From the NCBI RefSeq assembly GCF_019285775.1, contig NZ_CP079105.1, positions 3,542,603-3,606,602 of the forward strand: a stretch of 64,000 nt of DNA, in the 5' to 3' direction. Source of the stretch: Skermania piniformis. Its GTDB lineage: Bacteria > Actinomycetota > Actinomycetes > Mycobacteriales > Mycobacteriaceae. The notes under the pieces were generated by a model. The model was not told where the DNA came from, did no database searches, and saw nothing but the letters and a program-made list of their open reading frames with translations. Within the stretch, counting starts at the first letter, position 1. Each line of letters begins with the position of its first letter. Positions 1 through 8,502 of the stretch are shown in pieces. The position numbers were made by a program, and so were the translations under genes.

Positions 1-1218
1 ATCTTCGCCGAGTTCGGCCCGCTGGGCTGGTCCAATCTGCTCGGCGTGCCCACCGTCGGCGTGATGGGGCCGGAAGCACTCGAAGTGGTCTGGGCCAATC
101 GGGACAAGGCGTTCTCCAACGAGCTCGGCTTCGACTATTTCACCGGCCCGTTCTTCCGCCGCGGCCTGCTGATGCTGGATTTCGACGAGCACATTCACCA
201 CCGGCGGATCATGCAGCAGGCCTTCACCCGTCCCCGGCTGATCGGCTACCTCGACATGCTGGCGCCGGCGATCGCGCGCGACCTGGCCACCTGGCAGCCG
301 TCGGATCATTTCCGCTTCTACACCAACGCCAAACAGATGCTGTTGCACCTGGCGACCCAGGTGTTCGTCGGTATCGAGATCGGCCGGGAGTCGGCCGCCG
401 TCGAGCAGGCGTTCGAGCACTCGCTCAGCGCCACCCAGGCCTACATTCGGGCCGACGTACCCGGCGGACATTGGGCCCGCGGCCTGCGCGGCCGGCGCAC
501 CCTGGAGCAGTTCTTCCGCAGCCGGATCCCGGCCAAACGGGAGTCCGCCGACAACGACCTGTTCAGCGTGCTGTGCCGGGCGCAGAGCGACGGCGGGCAC
601 CGGTTCGGCGACGACGACATCGTCAACCACATGATCTTCGTGCTGATGGCCGCACACGACACCAGCACGATCACCCTGTCGATGATGACGTACCTGATCG
701 GCAAACACCCCGAATGGCAGGACCGACTTCGGGCCGAGTCCCGGGCACTGGACAAGCCGTTCCTCGACTACGACGACCTGGACCGACTTCCGTCGATGGA
801 CCTGGTGTTCAAGGAAGCCACCCGGATGTACGCGCCGGCCGGCGCCCTGCCCCGGCAGGCACTCGTCGACACCGAGATCCTCGGCCATTACATCCCCGCC
901 GGCACCAACCTGATGGTGAACGCCTTCGCCTCGATGCGATTGCACAAGTGGTGGCCGGACCCGGACCGGTTCGACCCGGAACGATTTGCCCCGCACCGCC
1001 GCGAAGACAAGATCCACCGGTTCGCCTGGTCACCGTTCGGCGGTGGGGAACACAAGTGCATCGGACTGTACTTCGGCGGGATGACGGTGAAATCGATCCT
1101 GCACCAACTCCTGCTCGGCTACCGCTGGCACGTTCCACGCGACTACGAGCCGCCGCTCGCGTGGGGCACCGGACCGCTGCCCAGCGACGGACTGCCGATG
1201 CGGTTGTGCCGGTTGTGA
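1..1218 (+). CDS. Cytochrome P450 (5' end outside window)
   Basis: Haem-thiolate monooxygenase; its gene starts before the window and the frame is already open at base 1. The I-helix oxygen-activation motif AHDTS is at about nt 652-666, the ExxR motif (KEATR) at nt 811-825, and the haem loop FGGGEHKCIG puts the ligand Cys codon at nt 1057-1059. The second P450 downstream is a close paralogue and lets one place the start roughly 80-85 codons upstream of the window edge. The stop overlaps the GTG of the ferredoxin gene (GTGA), so the two are probably translationally coupled and the ferredoxin is the likely electron donor. The substrate cannot be told from sequence. Confidence 0.93.
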   Translation: MFAEFGPLGWSNLLGVPTVGVMGPEALEVVWANRDKAFSNELGFDYFTGPFFRRGLLMLDFDEHIHHRRIMQQAFTRPRLIGYLDMLAPAIARDLATWQPSDHFRFYTNAKQMLLHLATQVFVGIEIGRESAAVEQAFEHSLSATQAYIRADVPGGHWARGLRGRRTLEQFFRSRIPAKRESADNDLFSVLCRAQSDGGHRFGDDDIVNHMIFVLMAAHDTSTITLSMMTYLIGKHPEWQDRLRAESRALDKPFLDYDDLDRLPSMDLVFKEATRMYAPAGALPRQALVDTEILGHYIPAGTNLMVNAFASMRLHKWWPDPDRFDPERFAPHRREDKIHRFAWSPFGGGEHKCIGLYFGGMTVKSILHQLLLGYRWHVPRDYEPPLAWGTGPLPSDGLPMRLCRL

Positions 1219-1400
1219 GCCGGATGCTGATCGACCGGGAGCGTTGCGAGGGCCACGGCTTCTGCGAGGCACTCGCGCCGGACGTGTTCGAGGTGGACGA
1301 CGACGGCAAGTCCGTGGCGCGGGGCGAGTTGGACGCCGAAACCGCACAGTTGGTCTTGGACAGCTGCCCGGTTGCGGCGCTTCGGCTCGCGCCGGAATAG
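1215..1400 (+). CDS. 3Fe-4S ferredoxin (P450 partner)
   Basis: A 61-residue ferredoxin. The cluster ligands are in CEGHGFC near the N terminus and SCP near the C terminus; His replaces the Cys that a 4Fe-4S protein would have in the first motif, which is typical of actinobacterial P450 ferredoxins. I chose the GTG at 1215, which overlaps the P450 stop by four bases; ATG at 1224 is the alternative. It sits between two P450 genes and probably carries electrons to one or both. Confidence 0.9.
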   Translation: MSRMLIDRERCEGHGFCEALAPDVFEVDDDGKSVARGELDAETAQLVLDSCPVAALRLAPE

Positions 1401-1495
1401 CCCGCGCGCGAATATCGGGAATCAATCGTTTACGGAATCACTTGATTCCGAGTAGGCTGAAGCATCCGAGGCCACGCCGCCGAAAGGACCTCGAA
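1401..1495 (+). promoter_or_regulatory. Intergenic region with small dyad before second P450
   Basis: A 7-bp inverted repeat GGAATCA-CT-TGATTCC lies at 1434-1449, and the half-site GAATCA also occurs at 1419-1424. A ribosome binding site (GAAAGGACC) precedes the ATG at 1496. This could be an operator for a second promoter; that role is inferred. Confidence 0.35.
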
Positions 1496-2111
1496 ATGAC
1501 CAGCACCCCGTCCTTGTCGATGCTGCCGCGGCCGGACATCAGCGGCCGGGCGCTGTCGCTCGGCCTCCGATTCGTCGAGCACTATCCCAGCCCGCGTCGG
1601 CCGCTGGCCCCGCCACCGGCCGGCAGTGGACTGCGCCCAGTACCGGGCCGACCCGGCCTGCCCTACATCGGCTATGCGCCGATGGTGTACGACATGATCC
1701 CCTGGACCCGGAAGATGTTCGCCGAGTTCGGACCGGTCAGCTGGTCCCGGATGTTCGGCTCCGACGCCGTCTATGTGCTGGGTCCCGAAGCGCAGGAAGT
1801 GGTTTGGCTGAATCGGGACAAGGCGTTCTCCAACGAGCTCGGCTTCGACCACTTCACCGGCCCGTTCTTCCGCCGTGGCCTGCTGATGCTGGATTTCGAC
1901 GAGCATCTGCACCACCGGCGGATCATGCAGCAAGCCTTCACCCGTCCCCGGCTGCTCGGCTACCTCGACATGCTGGCGCCGGCGATCGCCGAAGATCTCG
2001 CCGGATGGCAGCCGTCGGATCGATTCCGCTTCTACACCAACGCCAAACAGATGCTGTTGCTGAACCGCCCCGGAGTGTCCGGAGACCTGTCCGTTTGGGA
2101 AGGATGGGTTC

Positions 2112-2438
2112 ATGTCGGGGAGTACGTCGCGGAGGTATCCGCCGGAGTTGCGGGATCGGGCGGTGCGGATGGTCGCGGAGATCCGTGCGGGTCACGAGTC
2201 GGAGTGGGCGGCGATGGGTGAGGTCGCGCGCTTGTTGGGGGTGGGGTCGGCGGAGACGGTGCGTAACTGGGTCCGCCGGGAACAGGTCGACTCCGGTGAA
2301 CGCGCTGGGGTGACCTCGGAGGAATCGGCGGAGCTGAAACGGTTGCGACGCGAGGTCGCCGAGTTGAAGCGTGCCAACGCGATCCTGCGTTCTGCGTCGG
2401 CTTTCTTCGCGGCCGAACTGGACCGGCCACAGCGTTGA
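2112..2438 (+). CDS. IS3-family transposase OrfA
   Basis: 108 residues. An N-terminal helix-turn-helix (about residues 8-55, with RYPPELRDRAVRMV and ETVRNWVRR) binds the IS ends. A Leu-rich coiled-coil (about 65-95, ELKRLRREVAELKRAN) mediates multimerisation. Its end overlaps orfB in the -1 frame, and the -1 frame is open upstream of the orfB start, so a programmed frameshift near CTTTCTTC (2401-2408) making OrfAB is plausible but not proven. Confidence 0.9.
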   Translation: MSGSTSRRYPPELRDRAVRMVAEIRAGHESEWAAMGEVARLLGVGSAETVRNWVRREQVDSGERAGVTSEESAELKRLRREVAELKRANAILRSASAFFAAELDRPQR

Positions 2439-3385
2439 TCGTTCGCTACATCAGCGAACACCATGGCCACCGTGACGGTGGGGGTATGGCGTGGGATGTC
2501 CAGTCGATCTGCACGGTACTCAGCGAGTTGGGTGTGCCGATCGCCCCGTCGACCTACTACGAGCACCGGTCCCGGCCGCCGAGCCGACGGAAGGTTCGAG
2601 ACCGGCAACTCGAGGTGCTGATTCGCCGGGTGTACGAGGAGAACTACCAGGTCTACGGCGCCCGGAAGGTGTGGCTGGCCCTGAACCGGGACGGGACCCG
2701 AGTGGCTCGCTGCACGGTGGAACGGCTGATGCGTGAGCTCGGGCTGGCCGGTGTGGTCCGTGGGGCGGTCAAACGCACCACGATCGCCGACCCGGCAGCG
2801 GCGCGGCCGGCGGACCTGGTCCGGCGCAGGTTCACCCCGGTCGCCCCGAACCGTTTGTGGGTCGCCGACATCACCTACGTGTCCACGTGGTCGGGGTGGG
2901 TGTATGTCGCGTTCGTGATCGACGCCTACGCGCGGCGCATCATCGGCTGGCGCACCGCCACCACGATGTCGACCTCGCTGGTGTTGGATGCGGTCGAACA
3001 CGCGATCTGGACCCGGAACCGGGAAGGTCGATACCGGATGGACTCTGTTGTCCACCATACGGATAGAGGATCCCAGTACACGTCCATCCGGTTCGCAGAG
3101 CGACTCACCGAGACGGGTATCACACCGTCGGTCGGGGCGGTCGGTTCGTCCTACGACAACGCGCTCGCCGAGACGATTAACGGTCTCTACAAGACCGAAC
3201 TCGTGCGCCGCCGCGGTCCGTGGCGCGGCATCGACCCGCTCGAACTCGCCACCGCCGAATGGGTCGACTGGTTCAACCACCGACGACTACACCGCGGCTG
3301 CGGCGACGTCCCACCCATCAACCTGGAGGACGCCCACTACGCTCAACACAGTGCCCAGCCACCCGCCGAGCACTCAAGACCGTAG
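2435..3385 (+). CDS. IS3-family transposase OrfB (DDE integrase)
   Basis: 316 residues with an rve integrase core. The DDE triad is visible: Asp145 in VADITYVSTW, Asp210 in HHTDRGSQY and Glu246 in DNALAETING, with the D-35-E spacing of the family. An HTH_21-like region (about 60-105) precedes the core. TTG at 2435 overlaps the orfA stop; the active product is probably the frameshifted OrfAB fusion. Confidence 0.93.
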   Translation: MIVRYISEHHGHRDGGGMAWDVQSICTVLSELGVPIAPSTYYEHRSRPPSRRKVRDRQLEVLIRRVYEENYQVYGARKVWLALNRDGTRVARCTVERLMRELGLAGVVRGAVKRTTIADPAAARPADLVRRRFTPVAPNRLWVADITYVSTWSGWVYVAFVIDAYARRIIGWRTATTMSTSLVLDAVEHAIWTRNREGRYRMDSVVHHTDRGSQYTSIRFAERLTETGITPSVGAVGSSYDNALAETINGLYKTELVRRRGPWRGIDPLELATAEWVDWFNHRRLHRGCGDVPPINLEDAHYAQHSAQPPAEHSRP

Positions 3386-4272
3386 GTCTCCGGACACTCC
3401 GGGGCGGTTCATGCACCTGGCGACGCGCGTTTTCGTCGGCACCGAGATCGGTGCGGATTCGGCCCGGGTGGAACGGGCGTTCGAGCACTCGCTCAGCGCC
3501 ACCCAGGCCTACATTCGGGCCGACGTACCCGGCGGACATTGGGCCCGCGGCCTGCGAGCGCGCCAGGTGTTGGTGGACTACTTCCGCAGCCGGATCCCGG
3601 CCAAGCGGGCGTCCACCGACGACGACCTGTTCAGCGTGCTGTGTTCGGTGACGAGCGACGGTGGGCAGCGGTTCAGCGACGACGACATCGTCAACCACAT
3701 GATCTTCGCGCTGATGGCCGCACACGACACCAGCACGATCACCCTGTCGATGATGACGTACCTGATCGGCAAACACCCCGAATGGCAGGACCGACTTCGG
3801 GCCGAGTCCCGGGCACTGGACAAGCCGTTCCTCGACTACGACGACCTGGACCGACTTCCGGCGATGGACCTGGTGTTCAAGGAAGCCACCCGGATGTACG
3901 CGCCGGCCGGCGCCCTGCCCCGGCAGGCACTCGTCGACACCGAGATCCTCGGCCATTACATCCCTGCCGGGACTCGGCTGATCGTCAACGCCTTCGGCTC
4001 GATGCGATTGCACAAGTGGTGGCCGGACCCGGACCGGTTCGACCCGGAACGATTCGCCCCGCACCGCCGCGAAGACAAGATCCACCGGTTCGCCTGGTCG
4101 CCGTTCGGCGGCGGCGCCCACAAGTGCATCGGACTGTACTTCGGCGGGATGACGGTGAAATCGATCCTGCACCAACTTCTGCTCGGCTACCGCTGGGAGG
4201 TGCCGACCGACTACGAGCCGCCGCTCGCGTGGGGCACCGGACCGCTGCCCAGCGACGGACTGCCGATGCGGC

Positions 4273-5322
4273 TCACCCGGCTGTAGCTCGGGGTGAACTG
4301 TCGTCAGCCAGTACGGCTGCCCGGGCCGCCAACGCGGAGCCCCGGGCGCCGGCCATGTCGAGATCCGGCACCGTGGTGATGGTTTCGACCGCAGCCTGCT
4401 CGGCCCGTAGCACGGTGTTCGCGCGCACCGCGGCGAGAAACCAGTCGCGGAACTCGGCCTCGGCCTCCACCACGCCGCCACCGACGAAGTACACCGCCGG
4501 GTCGGTGAAATTGGCCGCGATGGAAAGCAGTCGACCGATCGCCCGGGCCTGCTGCCCGAAGATCTTGCGCGACATCTCATCGCCCTGCTCGGCGTAGGTC
4601 CGCACCTGCTTGGCCGCCACCATCGGATCGGCGATCCGGTGCAGCGGGTGCTCCGGATAACGGGTCAGCCAGTAGGGCAACAGGTTCTTGGCGATGCCGG
4701 TGAGCGAGGCGATGCTCTCGGCGTCGCCGAACTGGCCGCAATTACACTGCGGCATCGGCTGATCCGGCTCCAACACGCCGTCGTCGAGCGAAATGCGAAC
4801 ATGACCGAGTTCCCCGGCCATTCCCGCCCGACCGCGAATCACTGTGCTGCCCTCGATAAGTCCGCCACCGAGGCCGGTTCCGATGATCACCGACACCGAC
4901 GACGCCTGCGCCGTCGCGCCCCCGAAATACACGTGATGGGCGTACAGCGCAGCGGCATTCGCATCGTTGTTGTACACCACCGGCAGACCGATCCGTCGCT
5001 CCAGCGCGGACCGGATGTCGAAACCCCGCCACTCGGGCGTAGCGAAATTGGTGGCGCCCTTCGACGACATGACACCGTCCGCGCTCGCCGGCCCCGGGGT
5101 GTCGAGGCCGACCGCCCGCACCTGGGCGATGTCCACCCCGGCCCGGTTCACGACGGTGTCCATGGTGACGACCAACGCCTCGACCGCGGCGGCCGGGCCC
5201 AGCTGCACGTCGCTCGGAATCTCGATCAGCTCGTCGACCAGGAACGTACCGTCCTGGTCGAGCACTGTGCCGTTGTCCTTGGTACCGCCGTTGTCCAACC
5301 CGACGACATGCCACCCGTCCAT
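4273..5322 (-). CDS. ROK-family sugar kinase-like protein
   Basis: 349 residues. The N-terminal phosphate-binding motif DNGGTK (about residue 9) and the ROK catalytic region NDANAAALY (about 117-125) are present, as is the glycine-rich IIGTGLGGG. The zinc motif reads CNCGQFGDAES, so the third Cys of the usual CxCGxxGCxE is Asp. This family phosphorylates glucose or amino sugars, or acts as a repressor when a helix-turn-helix is present; none is seen here. Start is ATG at 5322. The 3' end overlaps the convergent P450 by 14 bp. Confidence 0.88.
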   Translation of the reverse strand: MDGWHVVGLDNGGTKDNGTVLDQDGTFLVDELIEIPSDVQLGPAAAVEALVVTMDTVVNRAGVDIAQVRAVGLDTPGPASADGVMSSKGATNFATPEWRGFDIRSALERRIGLPVVYNNDANAAALYAHHVYFGGATAQASSVSVIIGTGLGGGLIEGSTVIRGRAGMAGELGHVRISLDDGVLEPDQPMPQCNCGQFGDAESIASLTGIAKNLLPYWLTRYPEHPLHRIADPMVAAKQVRTYAEQGDEMSRKIFGQQARAIGRLLSIAANFTDPAVYFVGGGVVEAEAEFRDWFLAAVRANTVLRAEQAAVETITTVPDLDMAGARGSALAARAAVLADDSSPRATAG

Positions 5323-5439
5323 GTCCGCTCCTTATCCTCCGGTCGACACCCACCACCCCGAGCCGACATCTGCCGGCGACCGGGTCGACAGGATGAACCT
5401 ACGACGGTTCCGATCGCCGCCGGCCGGGTGGGTCAGCGG

Positions 5440-7701
5440 TCAGGGCGCCCAGCAGGGACCGTCCGGCGGCGGGGTGTGGGTGTAGCCGGGATAGCAAGGC
5501 AGGACGACACCGGACGGAACCGCAGCCGACGGCACCGTGGACGGCGCGACGGTGGGTGATATCACGGTAGCCGGCGGCACGGTGTCCGACAGCTCGGTCC
5601 AGGGAGCCACCGGCGACGGCGATACGGGGACGAGCGGGACCGCGGACGACGTGACGAGCGCCGAAACCGGGGCAGAGCTGGGCACGACCGTGCCGGCACC
5701 GGGATTGACCGGTAGACACGGACCGTCCGGCGGCGGCGTGTGGGTGTAGCCGTCGAAGCACGGCAATACCACAGCGTCGGGCGCTACCGCCGAACTGGGG
5801 ACCACCGGGACACTCGGCGGCAGCAGACTCGGCGACGCCGGCACCGGCGCGCCGGCGTCGACCGGCAGACACGGCCCGTCCGGCGGCGGCGTGTGGACGT
5901 AACCGTCGTAACACGGCAGTACCTGGGTCGGCACCGGGTCCGGCACGGTAGCGGGTGGGACAGAAGCCGGCGGGACCGGCGTGGGTGCGGTCTGCGCCGT
6001 CAGCTCGACCGAGGCGATCACCGGCAGACACGGGCCGTCCGGGCTGGGCGTATGGACGTAACCGGGATAGCAGGGCAACACCTCTGGCTGCACCGCACCG
6101 GCCTGTTGCTGCGCCGTACCCGCCTGCGCCGGAGGCGGATCGACTCCCGGCCCGGGCTCCGCCGCCGGTGCCGCAGGCATCGCGACGGTCGGCGACACGG
6201 GCAGGCACGGCCCGTCCGGCGGCGGCGTGTGAACGTAGCCGTCGTAACACGGCAGTACCTGAGCCAGACCGGGGGCGGCCGCCGCCGGAGACAGCGGCAG
6301 GCACGGGCCGGCGGGCTCGGGAATGTGGGTGTAGCCGGGGTAGCAGGGCAAGACCTCCACCGACACCGGATCCACACTCTCCGCCGGCTCCGGTGCGATC
6401 ACCTCGACCGGGCTCGGCGCGGCGGCTGCGGTAGACCACTGAGCACCTGGGGGGAGCGCCGCCACGGTCGGTAACCGGTCCGGACCGGGCGCCGGACTCT
6501 GCGAATTCACCGGGACCGCGGCGATCGATTCCGGGTGTGCGGTACGAAACGACGGACCGTTGCCGATCACCACACCGACGATCGCGCCGACCCAGACCAC
6601 CACGGCCAGAATGAGCGCCGCCACCAAGCCCCGGTGCTGATCGGTCCGCCCACCGACCGCCGACCGCGCCGCCGACGCCGAGCGCGCCGCACGCAGCATT
6701 CGGGTAACTCGAGAGGTGCGTGTCATCGCACCGTCCGCGACGACGGGCGCGGCGGCCGCCGGTTCGACGTGCACCGGTTCGGCGGCGACCGGTTCGGCGA
6801 CATCCGCCCCTGGTCCGGCGGCGGCTGCCGCGCTGGTGGCCGAATCGGCGGCGTCCGGTTCGGTATCGACCGAACCGCTCGCGACCGGCTCGGCTACCGG
6901 TCCAGTGGTGATCAGCTCGGTGTGGACCGCGGCGAATGGGCCGGGCCGGTCGGCCGGTGGCGGCGCAGGCGTCGGCCGATCCACCAGAATCGTCCGCGGC
7001 GTGCCGGACGGACCCGAGCTGCGCTGGCCCAGGGCGGCGCGCATCCCCGCCGCGAGCGCGCCGGCCGACCGATACCCGCGCTGCGGATCGCCGGAGTGCC
7101 CGCGATCGACCACCGAGCGCATCGCGGGTGGTAGGGCCTGGATCGAGGTCGTATCGTCGGCGGCCGGCTCGCCGGTCAGGCAGGCGACCAGAATCCGGGT
7201 GAGCGCCTGGGCATCGGTGCGGCCGGCCGGGCCGACGGCCAGACCGACCCCGGTCAGAAAGGCTCCGCCGTGTTCGGCGATCAGCACCGTCGCCGGGTCC
7301 ACCGCGCGCCCGTGCAACCCCGCCGCCCGAGCGGCATCCAACGCCGAGGCCAACTGCTCGACGATCCGGCTGGCACGCAAGGCGTCCATCGCGCCGTGGT
7401 TCTCCAGGAATTCGCGCAACGGTCGACCGGCGATGGATTGGGTGGCCAGGAAGATTCGATCGTCCACCATGCCGTAGTCGTGCACCGGAGCGATATGCGG
7501 ATGCTGCAGTTGTGCCGTTATTCCGGCCTCACGCCAGAACCGGTCCAGGTATTCGGCGTCCTCAGCGGCCTCGGACGGCAGGATTCTCAGCTCGACTTCC
7601 CGGCGACGGGCCGTGTCGAACGCCGCCCAGACCTCACCGAGGTAGTCTGAGCCGAGCAGACGATCGAGCCGGTACCGGCCGAATACATCACCTTTGTGCA
7701 T
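5440..7701 (-). CDS. Membrane pseudokinase with six Cys-rich extracellular repeats
   Basis: 753 residues. Residues 8-225 align with a PknB-type Ser/Thr kinase fold (GRYRLDRLLGS; an FWREA helix C) but catalysis looks lost. The beta-3 Lys is Arg (VELRIL), HRDxKPxN reads GRAVDPAT and DFG reads GVG. After a Pro/Ala-rich linker there is one membrane span (about 359-381). The exterior carries six copies of a 20-residue unit of the form VLPCYxGYxHTPPPDGPCLP, starting near residues 450, 482, 541, 594, 646 and 733. The Cys pair in each unit may form a disulfide. Start ATG follows GGGAG. The overall plan (cytosolic fold, one span, exterior sensor) resembles a receptor kinase turned scaffold; ligand and partners are unknown. 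Confidence 0.85.
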   Translation of the reverse strand: MHKGDVFGRYRLDRLLGSDYLGEVWAAFDTARRREVELRILPSEAAEDAEYLDRFWREAGITAQLQHPHIAPVHDYGMVDDRIFLATQSIAGRPLREFLENHGAMDALRASRIVEQLASALDAARAAGLHGRAVDPATVLIAEHGGAFLTGVGLAVGPAGRTDAQALTRILVACLTGEPAADDTTSIQALPPAMRSVVDRGHSGDPQRGYRSAGALAAGMRAALGQRSSGPSGTPRTILVDRPTPAPPPADRPGPFAAVHTELITTGPVAEPVASGSVDTEPDAADSATSAAAAAGPGADVAEPVAAEPVHVEPAAAAPVVADGAMTRTSRVTRMLRAARSASAARSAVGGRTDQHRGLVAALILAVVVWVGAIVGVVIGNGPSFRTAHPESIAAVPVNSQSPAPGPDRLPTVAALPPGAQWSTAAAAPSPVEVIAPEPAESVDPVSVEVLPCYPGYTHIPEPAGPCLPLSPAAAAPGLAQVLPCYDGYVHTPPPDGPCLPVSPTVAMPAAPAAEPGPGVDPPPAQAGTAQQQAGAVQPEVLPCYPGYVHTPSPDGPCLPVIASVELTAQTAPTPVPPASVPPATVPDPVPTQVLPCYDGYVHTPPPDGPCLPVDAGAPVPASPSLLPPSVPVVPSSAVAPDAVVLPCFDGYTHTPPPDGPCLPVNPGAGTVVPSSAPVSALVTSSAVPLVPVSPSPVAPWTELSDTVPPATVISPTVAPSTVPSAAVPSGVVLPCYPGYTHTPPPDGPCWAP

Positions 7702-7938
7702 CGTTCATCTCCCCAACGTAGAGGGCGCAGCGACGCTCTCAACTGGGCATTCTAGTTGTAGATCGATTTGCACGCCGCGACCTCCGTCGTCGTACTGCTT
7801 GTCCAGGTGGCCGAGGTCACGGTTTGCCAACGAGATTCACGGGTCGGGTTGCGGTAGCTTCGCGTTGGTAGTGCCGACCGCAGGACGTCAAACCATCGGG
7901 TGAACACCGACACGCTGTTCGATGCATCAGGAGGATGC
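7702..7938. promoter_or_regulatory. Divergent intergenic region
   Basis: 237 bp separate the pseudokinase gene (leftward) from the small membrane peptide gene (rightward). The only strong signal is a consensus ribosome binding site AGGAGG at 7930-7935 for the peptide. Promoters for both genes must lie here but I see no clear hexamers. Confidence 0.4.
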
Positions 7939-8061
7939 ATGTCACTGGCCACAGCCGCACTTATCTTGTTCCCGCTGGTCGTCGCCGGGCCGATTACCGT
8001 GCCGGCCGGACTTGTCTGGTTCGAGCAGCGCCAGCAGCGCCGGTTCGGCACCGGCCTCTGA
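7939..8061 (+). CDS. 40-residue single-span membrane peptide
   Basis: A short ORF starting with ATG four bases after a consensus AGGAGG. The product has a hydrophobic N-terminal two thirds (LATAALILFPLVVAG...), then a charged tail EQRQQRRFGTGL. It looks like a small inner-membrane protein with a cytosolic basic tail. No family recognised. It lies 45 bp before the DUF5709 gene on the same strand, so the two may be cotranscribed. Confidence 0.6.
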   Translation: MSLATAALILFPLVVAGPITVPAGLVWFEQRQQRRFGTGL

Positions 8062-8106
8062 TCCCACGTCGAACGGCCGCCCACCCGATGCGGTGGAATG
8101 GATGCC

Positions 8107-8481
8107 ATGGGCAGTGACGATGGCGAATACGAGGGTGTCCAGATCGACGAGGACGACCAGCTCCAACCCGAGGACAGCTTGACCGACCAGGATCTCGACG
8201 ATGTATTGGATCGGGGGTACTCGCCGCCGGATCGCTGGCGCGACCCGGTAGAGAACGAGTCGCTGGACGAGCGGCTGGCCGAAGAGGAACCCGACGTGGA
8301 TCCCTTCGCCGAGCCGGCGCAGCCGGACGAATCGGGCGCCGAGGTCGGCGCCCGGCGCTCCGGCCGGTTGGTGGCTGCGGACGAGGGCGCCGAATCCGAC
8401 CTGATCGGGTTCGACGTCGGCATCGACGGAGCCGCCGCATCCGCCGAGGAGGCCGCGGTGCATACCGTCGAAACCGACTGA
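8107..8481 (+). CDS. DUF5709 protein
   Basis: About 124 residues, very acidic, with no signal peptide or membrane span. The pattern EGVQIDEDDQLQ ... LDDVLDRGYSPPDRW ... ESLDERLAEEEPD ... RSGRLVAADEG ... DVGIDGAAASAEEAA matches what I know of the actinobacterial DUF5709 family. The function of that family is not established. I prefer ATG 8107 (MGSDDG); ATG 8098 is in frame and possible. Confidence 0.85.
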   Translation: MGSDDGEYEGVQIDEDDQLQPEDSLTDQDLDDVLDRGYSPPDRWRDPVENESLDERLAEEEPDVDPFAEPAQPDESGAEVGARRSGRLVAADEGAESDLIGFDVGIDGAAASAEEAAVHTVETD

Positions 8482-8502
8482 ACAGCAGGATAATTCACGC
8501 CG

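Larger units (their letters stand above)
2061..3411 (+). mobile_element. IS3-family insertion sequence (intact)
   Basis: A 1,351-bp element with perfect 26-bp terminal inverted repeats (2061-2086 and 3386-3411, beginning TGAACCGCCCC). It is flanked by the 3-bp direct repeat TGC (2058-2060 and 3412-3414), the usual IS3-family duplication. It carries overlapping orfA and orfB. Perfect ends and open frames point to recent insertion. Confidence 0.95.
1496..4286 (+). pseudogene. Second cytochrome P450, interrupted by an IS3 element
   Basis: The 5' part (1496-2060) and 3' part (3415-4286) together encode a 478-residue P450 closely like the upstream one. The break is clean: the IS sits after TTG C, and removing it with one copy of the 3-bp duplication restores CAC CTG in frame, as in the intact paralogue. 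The 3' part keeps AHDTS, the ExxR motif and haem loop FGGGAHKCIG (Cys codon 4125-4127). Long stretches are almost base-identical to copy 1 (e.g. 612-895 against 3681-3964) while others differ, which suggests recent duplication or gene conversion. As it stands the gene cannot make a full P450. Its stop overlaps the 3' end of the convergent ROK gene by 14 bp. Confidence 0.92.
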
